The notes below the pieces were generated by a model. It did not search any database, had not been told where the DNA came from, and saw nothing but the letters and a program-made list of their open reading frames with translations. The position numbers and the translations under genes are program-made. 64,000 bases of DNA from Ancylostoma caninum (taxonomy: Eukaryota > Nematoda > Chromadorea > Rhabditida > Ancylostomatidae). This document shows positions 44,701 to 57,009 of this stretch, piece after piece. The DNA lies in assembly GCA_037903475.1 (NCBI GenBank), contig JBAJFG010000379.1, positions 62,001 to 126,000 on the forward strand, written 5' to 3'. Every line of letters begins with the position of its first letter. Within the stretch, counting starts at the first letter, position 1.

Positions 44701-47700
44701 AGTAAACCATTATTCACACCCGTAGGAAGGATTAGAGAACTCTCTGTTTTTTGTTGCTCCAGTCAAATTCTATTCTTTCAGGCTTTTAGAAGAAGATGAG
44801 CGAGAGCAGTATCAAGCCTAGGATGACACAGTTCATCCCAGGCTCATGATGGATTTTAGGAGCGAAAGGTGAGAGCAAGTGCAGAGTTATATGCTCACTG
44901 GCCTCATCTTAAGTTGCGCAACGCTTTCCACTCGTTTTTCGGGCGAACGATGCGTAGCTAAGTGCTATTTTCAAGGAGGGAGAAGTAATGAAGCGATGAG
45001 AAATCTTGATGTGAGTTCAAGTGGGGTCAACAAGCCGGTCAATTAGAAGGCAGCAGGACACAAAAGACGCGACGAGACATTGATTTCTATGCGACGATGC
45101 TCTAATGCCGACAATTAGATGAACAGCCCACTCGGATTTCCGGCAAAGATTCTTAATGAAACGGGAGAGACATGGTATTAACGTGTAAAAAATTACGACC
45201 AGAGATCTGCACTCACGTTGAGCGTCCCTCCAAAATTCGTCTGCTTCATATAAATTCGTTAAATTTGCATTTAAAAAGGAAAAAAGGCGTAGGAGGGGCT
45301 ACGTCTAAGTCGTACAAGGAATACCTAGCACGGATAATTCATAATACCGACATTAAAACGCAAATCAGATGAGGATTTCGTATAGACTAAGAGAGCGCCT
45401 GCATGCAATCGAGGTTGGATTATAATTACTATGTGAGCACTTGCGAAGGAAAAGATGCATGTTTCCAACCATTCCAACTAATAACTTAGTACGTTGAGCT
45501 TGCGTCTTCTTATGAAGCAATGTTTGTAGAAGAAAAAAAAGAAAGTTGAGGAATTCAGTCGCGAATTTGCAAATTAAAGAAAAATTCTAAATGTCTATAC
45601 CCTGGGACATTTTGAGTTTCGTTTGACTCTTTCCCTAATAGAATAAAAAAATCATCGGAAGGCAAAAAACAGAAAGCGTCGTCCTTGGCGAAAACGACCA
45701 CAGGAAATTTCAGTACAACACATTCAATACACGGAACGTAATCGAGTTGTCGATACTTCTTCGCGCTCAAGTAGAAATAAAGGATAATGGCGGAGGCTAA
45801 GGGGCTAAGGTGGAAATTCGAAAAGATCGCTCGGAAAGTACTCGCGTTCGTCGTCCAGTGGGAAATCGGAAACAGCAAACAAATACCTCGGCCTGGATTT
45901 CATCCATGCTTTTGTGGTTCAACGAATCCTGAGCGTAACACGTGGCGTCTTCGATGGCGGAGCAGAATAGAGGCGCGGTGTGCAGGCGAGCAGGATTAAC
46001 TCTGTTGGCGCCAACTGCAGCATGACATCGGTACTGGTGAAGCAAGACTGAGACCCATTACGCGCCAAGAGCGGACGGTTGAACGTGCACAACACGAAAT
46101 GCTGCAGTCGAGCACGTACGGGGAGCACGAAACGTTTTTTTTTTTGCCTTAGCAGCGGGGAAGTACTGGAAACGTACCCAAAACAGGTACAGGTGTATTA
46201 TGAATGACAGTGGACGAAACAATGGCAACAACAACAGGACCAAACCTCATACTTCTAATAATGAAGTACTAATAGGAGTAGCAAAACATTTGCAATTATG
46301 ATGCTAAAGTAAATACGCGAGGAATAACAAGGAGGTGAAGAGTCAGGGGGAAAAGGCTGAGAACTCATGCAAATTTGCGAGATCCAAACATGTTCGATGT
46401 GTAAGAATCGACAGAGAAAGTGTAGAGGAGATGCGACACATCGGACCTCCGATTGGTTTCCCAAATTTCATTAAAAATTCTGTAATTTAATTTCAACTCC
46501 GTTTTCTGAGCAGTCATACAGGCGAACTTTTGCAAACTTTTGCAGTGCTTTCGTTATGTGGAACGCCGAAAAAGAGAGATTTAATTCAAAACGCAGCTGT
46601 CTAACAGCGGAAAATCAACTTTTTACTCGTCATATAAGAAATCCTTTTGAGAAAGTGGCACTTCTGAAAAAGTACCATGTCCTTTTCCTTGGAAGTGTTC
46701 AGAAGTTGGTCGAATGTATTCAGGATTTAGTGAGAAGTTGATCCACTACCTCTCCTACGGCCAAAATGGAACAATCAAAGCAGAATTGCTCGCTGGGTTA
46801 TGTGGACGCTTCCTTGATATTTGAGTCAACTTTTACAGAACTGTGAAGCGAGGAACTATGAGAAAAATCTTGTGGCCGAAAACCCGATTTTATTGACAAT
46901 ATCATGGTATACCACTAATGATTTCATGCCGGAGCTGGTCATGGAAACTGGGCCAATTTGGAACTGCAACAGCTCCATGTAGTTCTTGCTGGCATGAAGG
47001 AAAAGGAACTAAAAAAATGTTGGGCGAGAGAGTCAAGCACAATGAGCAAAGGTGAGAGTTTTCATTCAGACCTCGTAAAAGTAGTTCCAAGCTTAGCCAA
47101 CTAGCAAAATATCCGGAATATGTACTCTCTGTCGGTCGCTTATGCAAGTGAGGATAACAGGCGTCCTTGGGAGTATCTAAGCGAGTAAAAGGTCTAAATA
47201 GATAAAATCAACTCGTAAAATGGTGATATCTCAAGAACAGGATTATCGAAGGGTGTTCTGTGGCCTGGGGGTAAAGAAAAAACTGTAATACGAACCAGGG
47301 CTTGCACAAAGGCAACTGAGACTTATGAGGAAAGTGCATGGGATTTCTTCGAGGCGAATCATAGTGTAGGAATGGCAATCCAGCTTTCAGAGTGAAACTG
47401 AGCCTGAGAAGCTCCTAACGATGTTCGATTCTGGTGATGCACTGCTACCTCAGGACTTTTCGATGTAATCAATAATAAGTTTTATTCCGCGTCGAGAGGG
47501 CATGCGACAGCCATAAATCACTCCCTCATCCTCTGATATGTACCAACATATATTCACAACTGTGTGTTTTCAAGTCCTTTTTTGTCACCATGGAAGTGCA
47601 GCCAGAGAGTGAGGAACAACCCCATTAGTTTGTTACTCGCAAAGTTTTCCACAAATATGCGAAAAATCAGAGCTAATGGGGTCCGAAAATTAAGGAGAAT

Positions 47701-48758
47701 GAAACGTTGGGAGCGGAAAACTTCTGAAGAGAAATGAGAGATGAGATACAATCAGAATAACGAATGCTTTCAGAAAGGAATGTTAGCAACAGCCCGCATG
47801 CTTTATTAGCATCCAGAATGACAAGCATACATGCTTCCTTATTCAAAGAAATAGCAATGGAATGCAATACAGACGATCCACAACTCTAGATAACCATCAT
47901 CTGGGGGCACCAACAATGACGCACCTACTATGTACTTCATAGTTCTCCACCTCGTGAACCTTTTCATTTCTGTTCTTATATTCAACAACACGCATTGTCC
48001 CACTAAATTCGTTATAAGCTCTCAATTCAGGGACAGGTTCAGTCACTCATAGATTTCTTGAAATCTCTTATAGGAGCACATTCATACTGTTACGATTTAG
48101 TTTGAATCTGACTGTTTGATTAACAGGAGCTGGATTTTCCCAACCATCTTTGCAAGCCGGACCTTCAGCAAATGCATCAAAACTAAAAGATCCTAGGGAT
48201 GTGGGGATCTAGATTTTCCTGTATCTTAATTGACTACTTTTAGTATTACCTAGCATATTTGTTGTCGACCCTCCGATACTAATGAGTAGTTTTTGTCTAT
48301 TTTATAAAGTTTTCTAAAATTTATAGACCCACCCAGCAACCACTCCTCATCACCTTCCTCACCAACCCCTTCCAACCTGCAACTGCCACTCCTGTTTTTA
48401 CATGATTTTAGAACTATTAATTTCACTATGAAGCGCTTCCGTGATTAAGCACACAAAATCCTTCTAGTCCCTAGAGAATTAGAACTAAATTAGTGATACG
48501 AATTCACATTTGCAACTAGCAACTTTTTTGAAGAGAATTTGTAATGAAAAGCATCGTGCTCGCCTCGTCTGGCATAGCCGTGGCTGAAGTGTTTGCCAAA
48601 TTCCGAATTCTATTTCAGATGCTCACTCTTCTCCGTACCTAAATAGTCAATTACTGCACTAGAATTTTCTCATCAGAATCACAGTTTTTCCAGTTGACAT
48701 GACAGTTTTTAGCCTGTTTTGTACATGGCTTATCCTTACCCTTGCACTCAACGACATA
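41704..48758. other. 7-kb stretch without a recognised gene
   Basis: The only long frame is a plus-strand 161-codon stretch at 43331-43816, more GC-rich than its surroundings, ending near LQPEFAALGRHMYTGS. A plus-strand AG|GTAAGT donor lies at 43303/43304 just upstream but does not join it to a recognisable product. A small plus-strand frame at 46556-46741 is also unrecognised. Confidence 0.35.
43331..43816 (+). pseudogene. 161-codon open frame of unknown nature
   Basis: The frame has a hydrophobic run (IKLLLLLLQ) and ends SVLVAAPPKLQPEFAALGRH with a TAG soon after. No family recognised. GC content suggests a coding or repeat-derived origin, but there is no splice model, and it may be noise. 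Confidence 0.15.
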
Positions 48759-49298
48759 CAGGGGGGGCCATAAGTTATTGTACAACGTTTGCTGGCCCAT
48801 TTCTCCGCAGTAGTAAAATATTTTTTGCCGCACTAGGCACTGTTTAATAGAGCTGGATTTGCTCTATCTTTTGATCACAAAAACCTCCTGGATACTTCCA
48901 AGATAACGAAAAAAGTTTATCGGAAACATTCATTGCAGACTTTCGGTGCCGCAAAATGCACTAACTCTGCCCGCAATTTCCGAGCAAAACAGCCACAGAA
49001 ACAGTTTGATATTTTTAGAAAGAGCATTCTTTGCTCTTTAAGATGCATCTAAGCAGTACACCCCACTTTAGAGATTTGGTGGATTTTTCGTAAAAAATTT
49101 CCACATCAACCCGCTTTTTTCAAAAACCTGTTCTAAGTCCAACTGCTCCAAAGCAAAACTCTCCCGGGAAACCGGGTTTTAACTGTAAGATACTTTGATC
49201 CCTGCTCTATTCGGCAGCGAAAAGAGCAGGATAATCCATGTGTTGCTGGTGGAGAAATAAATGAGCAAACGTTGTACAATAACTTATGGCCCCCCCTG
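48759..49298. mobile_element. 540-bp TIR element, short copy of the 27354 family
   Basis: Thirty-five-base perfect inverted ends, beginning CAGGGGGGGCCATAAGTTAT, are flanked by TA. Internal sequence is similar to both ends of the 863-bp element at 27354-28216 but about 320 bp of its middle is missing. No coding capacity. Confidence 0.85.
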
Positions 49299-50860
49299 TA
49301 CATTATAACCACTAAATTATGCGCTCTCGTCTCAATTTATCCTGACAAGATAATTTCCCACGGCAACGAATCAACAAGGAACTAAGTTTGAGAACATGAA
49401 GTGGAGAAAATGAGTGAGTACAGATGAAATCGACTCGCCGGCTTTGTCCCGATGTTGAACGACGTCGTTCTGAAAAATATTTCCCAGCGCCTCTCCTTCA
49501 TCTTTTGCCAAGTTGAAACAACTCGCATACACTGCTTCTCATAAATATAGATGCACCGAGAAAACGTCGATATCCTAGTTTTGCACAGGGAAGATGCTGC
49601 TTTTCCTGGCTGCAGGCCCACATTCGCTTCCATGCGTAGCCACTGGCTGAGTGACTGTCATGTCCTCCTCACTAACGATATCCCCTCTGAAATATGCAAG
49701 TGATCCATGAGACCTGGAATGATTTGCTTTCTTCAGCATCTGGCATTCGATGACGATATTGGTGATTACGTCAGCAAACTGCAGGCACACAGCGAAGTAC
49801 TACTACATCCTGACATCGCAAGTTTGAAAAAATTACTGACCTCTTAGAACAGCGAGTAGAAGTTCCAAGATAAACAGTTTTTCGACACGTAACTTCCTTG
49901 TTTCCTAATGTTTCGAATTTTGAAAACTCTCTCCTTACTTCGTAAGACCTCGTATGGGTAATGCGGGCTCAAATCCAAAGATCTCTTCTCCGTGAGAGTG
50001 TCAAATACTCGCGCTGGAACCACTGAACTCCAACATAGGGAAGCTAGGCCAAATTGCAGGACTATCGCCGAATTCAAAATGATTCGCAGAAACAGTCCGC
50101 CTCCGCTACAACACGTTTGAAAATCTTCTTAGAAACAGCATCACTCCTTAGTGGCGTACTTAACTCTCTAGGTATCGTAGTAAACCCACTGAAACCGTCA
50201 GTTAACGATGAACATTAACTGGCAACTGACTCCCAGCTTACGGGGGACTCCGGGATAAGTGATGTAGGCTTGAATGGCCCGAATATGTTTCTCTAAGTGT
50301 GGTGCATAAATAACAGCATGAAACCGAGACCGTACTTGCAGGTGACTTCCTGCCAAAGTGAAATAACGTAGACACGGGGAGCGAAGTAGCGTGCGGCGCG
50401 CGAGATGCAGACAATGACCTCGTCGTTTCATGAAAAAATCCCTCAGAGGGCTTTTCGCTCATTGTTCGTTCTAAATGTTATAGCAAGTCGGGTCACGGTT
50501 GTCAATTAGCTCATAGCTTGTTCGTGGTTGCACATCACAACTGACAGGTAACCGTGACCTTAGGCTCATCGTTTCTTCGTCGTTTCAAGAGGTTTACTGC
50601 CACCCCAGTATTTGTTGTTTTCTTTGAAGCCCATAATTTGTTTGTTGTATCTTTGCTCCAGTCTTCTTCGAATTTTATCCGGCTGCATAGGTTTGTCTCA
50701 TCTAAGAAGTTAGTTAATGAGTCAAACAAGGTGTCAACGAATTTTTTTTTGAAAAGTATAAAGAAGTGCTGAAATGACCATAACGAAATTAGGTCAAAAT
50801 TTTTAGCCTGAAGACCGCATCATCTCAAAATGTTGGCCGAATTTTGACGAAGCTCTCTAA
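49299..50860. other. No recognised feature
   Basis: Only short overlapping frames. No transposon ends identified. Confidence 0.4.
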
Positions 50861-51005
50861 AGCTACCTTTATAGTGCATCGGAGTCCGATTCGGTCGGAT
50901 TGGAAAAGATACGTATCGACGTTCGTCAGAAAGACACGGATAAGGATCCATATGTATCTTTTCTTACCCGACCGGATCGGACTCCGATGCGTCATAAATG
51001 TAGCT
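50861..51005. mobile_element. 145-bp palindromic MITE
   Basis: About 55-base inverted arms share GCATCGGAGTCCGAT and AAAAGATAC and meet near 50930, so the element forms an almost complete hairpin. TA/TTA bases sit at the borders. Confidence 0.65.
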
Positions 51006-51542
51006 TAGAAGTCATATAAGATGCTTTTAGCAAGGAAATCTATTTATAAGTTATACCAGTTTTGGTGGCTTACACAGTTCCACGCCATGCATCATGTGTC
51101 TCCTCCAGGCACTATGGAGTAACTTTTTTGTTTGATGTCAGGCTGCTTCTAAGCCTCAGTTTGGTGCTTGCTTCGCCCTCACCAACTACTCTCCGTAAAG
51201 GCCTTCCAGTATATGCCTAATCAGAACCTTATGAGCTCTGCACATTTTCTTATTACGAAAAAAGGATTTTCTAAATATATCATCATTAGCAGCCTTAACA
51301 AGTGGCAGTTTGAATCGCTCAGTCCTCATTTTCTCCCTAGCTATGAAAAGTTTTTTGTATTTCCAAATCTGGTAGGATCAATTCTCAAACGATAGATCGT
51401 AATTGGAGTGATTCTCCTCGTCAACATCCATTCCAGTGTCCTTCAGACCTCTTTTAGAGCTCTGTCCATATTACTAGGAACTGTTCTCCGGGTTTCGCTG
51501 CTACTCGCACCTTGCGTCCACTGCTCCGCCAGTGTCTTACTC

Positions 51543-52170
51543 CGACAAACCCTCGCTGGGCGCGCGCGACAATCTCCCTGGCCGCGCAGGTAAGGCCCAG
51601 GCAGAAGCAAGATTGGGGCGCGCCCCGCGAACTTGTTGCGCGCGCCTTGCCAGATCGGCGTGCGCGCCCAACGACGATGTCACAATCGGTCAATACCGGA
51701 TGATGGCCAGGTGTTCAACATTGAGCGATAAGGTCTCACCACATAGATGTACTGATGGTGCATATCCACCTTCACAAAAATGGCCCATACGACCCCCCGT
51801 GGATGAGGTTGACGGTTAGGAAAATACTGCCTTCACGCTCTCAAAGACCGAACCTGCCCGCCGCCCTGATCGTCGGATTCCCACTGATGTCGCTTCGTAT
51901 TTCTTGCCGGTGAAGATGTGTTCCAGCGCCGAGCGATGTTATTCGCGCGTTCTCGCGCGCGCCCAGCGAGCGTCTTTCGTCGTCTGTGTCCTTCAAAAAT
52001 CGTCCCTCGTCTCCTCCACGTCTAGCGAAATTCTGCTCCGGCAGAAGCGAGCAACTTTACCGACCTGCGTCTTCGAAACCGCACTATTTCCTCCTGCTCC
52101 GGGCGAAGTGAAGCAGGGCTCGCTTCTCGCGAGACCTCAAACAAGCGCGCGAGACAAGCAAGGGTTTGTC
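51543..52170. repeat. CpG-rich repeat island with inverted GACAAACCC ends
   Basis: The left end GACAAACCCTCGCTGGGCGC and right end GCAAGGGTTTGTC are inverted, with GCGCGCG-rich sequence just inside both. The interior is far richer in GC and CpG than the AT-rich flanks. Frames here lack recognisable motifs. It looks like a non-autonomous element or a satellite-like unit. Confidence 0.5.
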
Positions 52171-52465
52171 TGAATTATTGCACAAAACTCCCTTCATGGA
52201 ATACAGTGAGAGTACGCCAGACCCGCTACCGAGTGACTACAACAGTTTTCATTTTAATAAAAGCTTTTAGATGTTTTTCCATGTCAACAATAGAAGGCGA
52301 CATTACCTGATCAGCTGGCTTCCATTCCAAAAAACCCAAGCAGTGTGGATTTGCTAAAGTGGTGTCTGTGACCTGCGATGTACAAGCAATAATATGCTAC
52401 ATATACATTTTAGTCAACCCCTATAGCAACGAAGTAGCAAAAACGTCACCTTGTTAATATTCTTG

Positions 52466-52889
52466 TCATTTCATTTTTACCACCCTGTCATTGCGTGTTA
52501 ACATAAGATGTTGCGCTTTTTTTCGATTTCGATTTTCTTCACCGCGTAGCGCAGTGGCGATCCCGCTGGGGTTCGATGGATCAATCTGCGCCCCTAGCCA
52601 GCCAAGCCATCCGTACCTGTGCAATCGGTGAAGTGGTACCAGAGATGTTTGAGAGGATGAAGCGCTGACTTGGAACATTAAATCCTCTCCACAACCTCCC
52701 CCTCCACAACCTCCCCCCCCCCTCCCGGAATGTCACTGTATAAGGCACATACTCATTCAATGCGTCTACGATCCTCAGTTGAAGCCGAATGTGAGGCTCA
52801 TCCAATGAATAGAATTGATCAACACCGACCACTTTATCCTTTTCCTTCCTAGGGGAACGTGACCACGACGCGAATATTATAGAAAACAA
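52466..52889 (-). repeat. Dispersed-repeat-like segment with tRNA-like box A and B words
   Basis: TAGCGCAGTGG near 52546 resembles a tRNA box A and GGTTCGATGG near 52569 resembles a box B, but they are only about 20 bp apart. Minus-strand frames hold GWLGWLGAQIDPSNPSG, and GGAGGTTGTGGAGA-type repeats lie near 52680-52710. It could be a SINE-derived or other interspersed repeat; evidence is thin. Confidence 0.3.
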
Positions 52890-53239
52890 TACAGTTGGTT
52901 GCCTCTAACACAATAATACTTGTACCTCTCAAAGCAAAGATGTTCATCATGTTCAAAGCGAGTTGTCAGACACTATTTTCGAAAAGAATCATTAATGCAC
53001 ATTGTGTCGTATTCATAGACAACACACTCGCAACTTAAAAAGAGGAGAGATTTGGAAAGAATTTGTCTAGGTCTCTGTGCCAGTTATGGGCTAGCAGCAA
53101 CCAATTTGCCGACGACAGCAAAGAAAAGAGCGAGCTAGTCGTTAAATTTGAGATAAAATTCACACAAATCTATCTAATTGTGTGCGGAAAGCAAACGAAC
53201 GACCTCGAAGATGTGAACACAATATGGTTAACACATCCG

Positions 53240-53425
53240 AGAACTGGCCTCGAGTATTCGAATACGGAATATTCGAGGCTCTCGAAATCATTCGAACGAA
53301 GAAATAATATTCGAATTGGGAGTCTTAAAAGTATTCGAATTCGAATATTTAGGTATTATGGTCTTTGAATCTCAGATTATTCGAGTATTCGACTATTCGA
53401 ATAATCGAATAATCGAATAAGTATT
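53240..53425. repeat. ATTCGAATA-type array
   Basis: ATTCGAATACGGAATATTCG, ATTCGAATTCGAATA and TTCGAATAATCGAATAATCG recur over about 185 bp. Confidence 0.75.
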
Positions 53426-54309
53426 ACTCACTAGTAAAGTATTATGTTGGCGCAAATGTACCGATCTGATTCCTAAGGACTATATTTTCAATCAGATATA
53501 AGTACCCTTCCGTGATGAGTAACCTATCACGGAAACCAACCATTTCTACTCTGCGAGCGCTCGCTGTTGTTAGGACTAATGGAAATCTAAAGATGCAGAG
53601 GCAACGCAATACTATTTTTCTCCATCTTGACTGATTTTTCTGTAGCGTTGTGGGGAAGCGGTTTTGAAATACCCACGTTGCCAACCGATCCCACTGCTGA
53701 AGTCTGATACAACCTAGGATTCCCCTTGTAGAAGCATAGATAGCTATCTTTCCGAGTATTTTGCTGTTCCTAAAAGTTCTCCTGTATTAACTACTCCGAG
53801 CGATTCTTCACAGCTACACGCTCAAGGATTCCAAATGCAGTGGATTGTCCCAAGAAGTCGCCGATACTGTGACGAAAAAAATTTCTATCGGCGTTCAAAG
53901 CCTTAACTACTTCACCACAGCGGCTGGTCATATTTCACTTCTGATCGTGAGCACTCTGTTCAACTATCACCAAATTTTTGGGCATCATGTGGGTCTCATC
54001 TATCAGAGGCATCACTTTCTGAAGAAACGGTTGGTAAATTCGACATCCAAAGATGACAATATGCGATTTCTCGCTTCTGGACTGCCTCAGTACTAAGCAA
54101 GCATGAAGGAGCGATTCGTTCGTGGGTCAATGGTCTTAGCTAATTATATTTATTCAGTGGTTCACGAAAGTTATAATTTCGCGAAGTTAAAATACAAATG
54201 AAACAAACTTTCTTGGACCGGCCTTTGTATCTATAAAATATTCACATAGGTATTAAATGCGATCACATCTAGGACAAACAAATTGTTTGCAACTTCATTA
54301 TCGTTTTTA

Positions 54310-55586
54310 TTAGGTTGGTGCAAAAATAATGCGCGTTTTCATGCCTTTGATTCCGAACCTCATAACTCCTTTCAAAATCGATCTTTTTCAAAGGGCTTAG
54401 AACTATTGCAGTCCGCAAATCTTTGGCAATAAGGTAGATATTTTCCGACTACCGTGCATTTCTGATAGGACCTTCTAGAATTGACTAACTTCCGGAGGGC
54501 AGTTTTGGTATCACTTTAGTCTTCGAGAAAATTCTCCCGGAAGAAGTCGTCCAGGCTCTCGGGGAAGTGGTAGTCAGTGAGCGAGAAGCTTGCTGATTAT
54601 GATGTAGGACTCCGAGCTTCCTAGCTCAGTTGCTCCAACCTGTGAAGAATCTGTCGTGCAGGGTGTGCCTGGACGGTGCCGTGTAGGAGTGAAGAATCCA
54701 TTTTATTGAGCAACGCTGGGGTCACACAGTGAAGTTTCTAATTTATTTCATTTACATCTTGAAAGCACTTACCAGATTAGGAAGAATGAATGAGCTGCAG
54801 TGAACAATTTTTGCAGCAGGTCACCACAAAATCGCTGTGACCTTATTTTGGTGTTGCTTCGGTTTCTGGGAGCGTTTCGGTGCATCTTCCTCGTCCAGCT
54901 GTTGAGCAAGGCACCTCATTTTGTCGAAGAGGGTCTATACTTCATGAATAACTACTAAGCGAACGACTACTTGGTCGCAATTCTTTCGCTACAAAGGCGC
55001 GAAGCAGACCTCTCTACGAGGACTAATGTGGTACTCGTTCTGTATGCGCGACGTCAACTCGTCGTGCTTTTTCACCCTCCCATTTTTACTGAAAGGAGGG
55101 ATGATCTGACAGCAACTACCGGTGATGTTCTGCGAAGCCAAATATGTTGTTTTGGATGGGTGCTCTTTGGTAATTGCCATCAGTTGGGTGTCTCAAACCC
55201 CGGGAAGGCCTATGTGACATTCACTATTTTCGAACCAAAACATAGCATACTGAAAAAATCCGTAGGTAGCTTCGCGATATGCATTTGTCTACATTTCCTT
55301 AGGCAAAACTATGGTGGTATGTCGAGCGGTTTCTGCTGCGACGCCGCCGAGTTTTAGCTCGCTGAAGTGGGTTTGGCAAAAAACTTGTTTTGGCGCCTTT
55401 TGTTCCACAATTAAAAATTCACCAAAAACTTGAACTCCGCTCAAGGTGCATGAGACGTTTGAAAAGGCCATAAAATTTGCTATAAAACCATATACAACAT
55501 CTCATAGTGGTGATAAGAAATACCGGAATTTTTCTGCATCAAAGATGAAGCAACGAAAAACGCGCATTATTTCTGCACCAACCTAA
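54310..55586 (-). mobile_element. Mariner transposon, copy B (inverted relative to copy A)
   Basis: Length 1277 bp, with the same TTAGGTTGGTGCAAAAATAA ends as 10054-11324 and TA borders. Minus-strand frames give MAITKEHPSKTTYLASQNIT and RVKKHDELTSRIQNEYHI near 55180-55020, matching copy A. Its own set of stops and indels makes it inactive. Confidence 0.92.
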
Positions 55587-55678
55587 TAGAACTTCAAGTG
55601 AGTTGAGCTATCGCAATGAACAACACAAGCAAAAAGACAGCAATAAGACCTTTCAAACATAAGAAACATGAGGTATTA

Positions 55679-56213
55679 TTAGGTTGGGCAATAAGTTCGT
55701 GCGGTTTCTCTGCAGTGTATAGGCACGAATTGGACTAGTTGAACATAGGTTTTTCTAAAAGTTAATAACGCAGTGCTTCTTCTTCACATTCCGAGCAAGT
55801 CCTTGCGAGAAGTCGTCTCATAACTCCACCAACTATGCGTACAGAACAAGGTGCATCATCCAGCCCAAAATCGACCTCTCTGGAGCAGACATCCACTTCT
55901 GCGCTGTCCCTTCAACAGTAATGGCTTCCATTTAGACGCTGTCAACATCTCCAGCAGCTTGAGCTGCATTTATTTGGAAACTGTTGTGGAACAGCTGAAG
56001 GTGTCGAAGATGTACGCTCTTGTCTAATTGGAGGGTCACATTTCATGCGACAGAAAGTGAGAAGTAGCGGGAATTGGGGAAAATGGTTATAATGCTCGTA
56101 AAGAGCAAAACAAGAGCTACAAGATAGCTTATCATAGGCTATCGGAATTGATTCAAATCCTCGTTAAAAATTGAGTTGGAAAAAAAATCGCACGAACTTA
56201 TTGCACAACCCTA
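55679..56213. mobile_element. 535-bp deleted mariner-type element
   Basis: The left end TTAGGTTGGGCAATAAGTTC and the complement of the right end, ATAGGGTTGTGCAATAAGTT, are followed by CGTGCG on both sides and flanked by TA. The ends resemble those of the 28575 element (GGGTTGGGGAATAAGTTCG). No transposase motif remains. Confidence 0.75.
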
Positions 56214-56426
56214 TACATGAAACTTTAGCGTATTTTCGAGGTAAAGCCAAGAAGTGAGCGGCAATTGGATGCCGTAGCTTCCTGGAACCAGTTATACCTT
56301 TTCAAGTGAAGCCAGGGATGCTCAATCTACAATCCATTCTTTATTTCAGCTAGACTCCATTACGAATGCACATCTTTCAGTACCATTATAGGGGCATCCT
56401 GCATCGTGAACCGACGAAAATGGAAT

Positions 56427-56791
56427 TGTTGTGTCCCGCCTGTCTCCGGGAACAGAATCCGTCTGACTCTTTAGGGTCTCTTACCTTCGACCCTCACCAC
56501 ACCCTCTCTAACTTCCGAGGGGCTCTGCTAGTAACTCTGTACCAACACTAGACTAATAATAGTTTATTAGTACAGAATATAGGCGAGCGGGGGCGGCTGT
56601 GGGCTTTGGCTGACTTCAATCGAGACCTGCTAAGGCTCAGTCCTAGGGCCTTATATACACCTCTGTTTCCCGCCATCGCACTTCCTTGCGATCTATCCGG
56701 ACGGGAGATCTCCACGCCACCTAGGGAGATCATCGGTCTCCTGCTTGCCGACAACAGAGTTCCTCCTGGCAACAAGCCATCAGCCACAACA
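56427..56791 (-). mobile_element. Solo LTR (365 bp) with 5-bp target duplication
   Basis: On the minus strand the unit begins TGTTGTGGCTGATGG and ends GGCGGGACACAACA, with 7-bp terminal inverted repeats TGTTGTG/CACAACA. GGAAT sits directly outside both ends (56422-56426 and 56792-56796). Inside, a GTGTATATAAGG promoter-like box is followed by an AATAAA polyadenylation signal near the end. No internal retroviral-type genes flank it. A 5-bp duplication fits Gypsy or BEL/Pao type LTR elements. Confidence 0.85.
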
Positions 56792-57009
56792 GGAATTATG
56801 GTAGAAAAACAATATGGAGTTAGTGATAATAATTCTCACCCTTCCCTAACCACCGTGCGCCAATTCTCAGCGAGGAACCTACGGTCACGAGCACGGATAT
56901 GTATATTCTTTCGCGAACCAGGCAATACGGATGAGAATGTTTGCAACCTTTGTTATGGAGGTTGGCAGAAACGTAGAAGAAAAAGTATTTTCTCCTCCTG
57001 GGTTTCAAA

